A DNA stretch of 64,000 nucleotides from Clostridium sp. (GTDB lineage: Bacteria > Bacillota > Clostridia > Clostridiales > Clostridiaceae). Positions 64,000 to 64,000 of the stretch are shown here, in pieces (the first letter of the stretch is position 1; the number at the start of each line of letters is the position of its first letter). The notes beneath the pieces were generated by a model. It did no database searches and was not told where the DNA came from. It was given only the letters and a program-made list of their open reading frames with translations. Position numbers and translations under genes: made by a program. The stretch covers positions 1 through 64,000 of the forward strand of contig NZ_JAGHFX010000090.1 in NCBI RefSeq assembly GCF_017888565.1. Reading direction: 5' to 3'.

Positions 64000-64000
64000 T

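Overview
The window is very AT-rich (well under 30% G+C by eye), with A/T-ending codons, strong AGGAGG-type ribosome binding sites, several GTG/TTG starts and many hairpin-plus-T terminators. Together with the gene content (methionine aminopeptidase with a SEC-C zinc motif, clostridial HesB-like protein, class I Hcp, Ric/ScdA, a single-EamA transporter, a Cas2-fold small protein) this points to a Clostridium sensu stricto chromosome. The species cannot be named from sequence reading alone. No phage, transposase, CRISPR array, tRNA or rRNA was seen.

Layout. 1-8 kb: HesB-like protein, map, an unknown membrane protein, a MoxR/VWA-metallopeptidase/DUF4116-repeat operon, and a rhomboid-like protein with a TetR regulator. 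8-12 kb: wall amidase, CLC antiporter, surE, luciferase-like monooxygenase. 12-17 kb: first Bce-type module (response regulator, short histidine kinase, ATPase, permease). 17-22 kb: small hypothetical proteins, a broken metallophosphoesterase, an EamA transporter and a two-component system. 22-25 kb: an ABC importer for a nitrate/sulfonate/taurine-like solute. 25-32 kb: a two-component system next to a membrane-lipid cluster (LPLAT-like, GT4, DedA, TVP38) and a DEAD-box helicase. 33-36 kb: glycogen phosphorylase and a nitroreductase. 36-41 kb: nitrosative-stress cluster (Crp/Fnr regulator, DUF438-hemerythrin, ric, hcp). 41-46 kb and 48-53 kb: second and third Bce-type modules, separated by an ECF sigma/anti-sigma pair. 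53-58 kb: ROK regulator, HAD phosphatase, and mgtA behind a long leader. 58-64 kb: alpha/beta hydrolase, beta-carbonic anhydrase, ABC-F protein, a His-rich Cas2-fold protein and a sigma-regulator protein at the edge.

How it works together. Much of the window reads as cell-envelope and stress defence: three Bce-type peptide-antibiotic sensing/detoxification modules, two other two-component systems, an ECF sigma pair, lipid-modifying enzymes and a resistance-type ABC-F. Each Bce ATPase gene has a TTACA-n4-TGTAA-like site about 80-100 bases upstream. The two-component system at 24.7-27.6 kb shares an 11-bp direct-repeat box (TTTAGA-n5-TTTAGA) with the DedA/GT4/LPLAT and TVP38 promoters, which suggests one small regulon.

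Most interesting points: (1) the mgtA leader carries an M-box riboswitch, an intrinsic terminator and then a 37-codon reading frame with an acidic N-terminus, embedded in mutually exclusive hairpins; (2) the divergent intergenic region beside DedA is duplicated beside TVP38, including promoters and a conserved RNA hairpin that leads the DEAD-box mRNA in one copy and forms an apparent orphan small RNA in the other; (3) a 20-codon hydrophobic peptide frame lies at the head of the third Bce operon.
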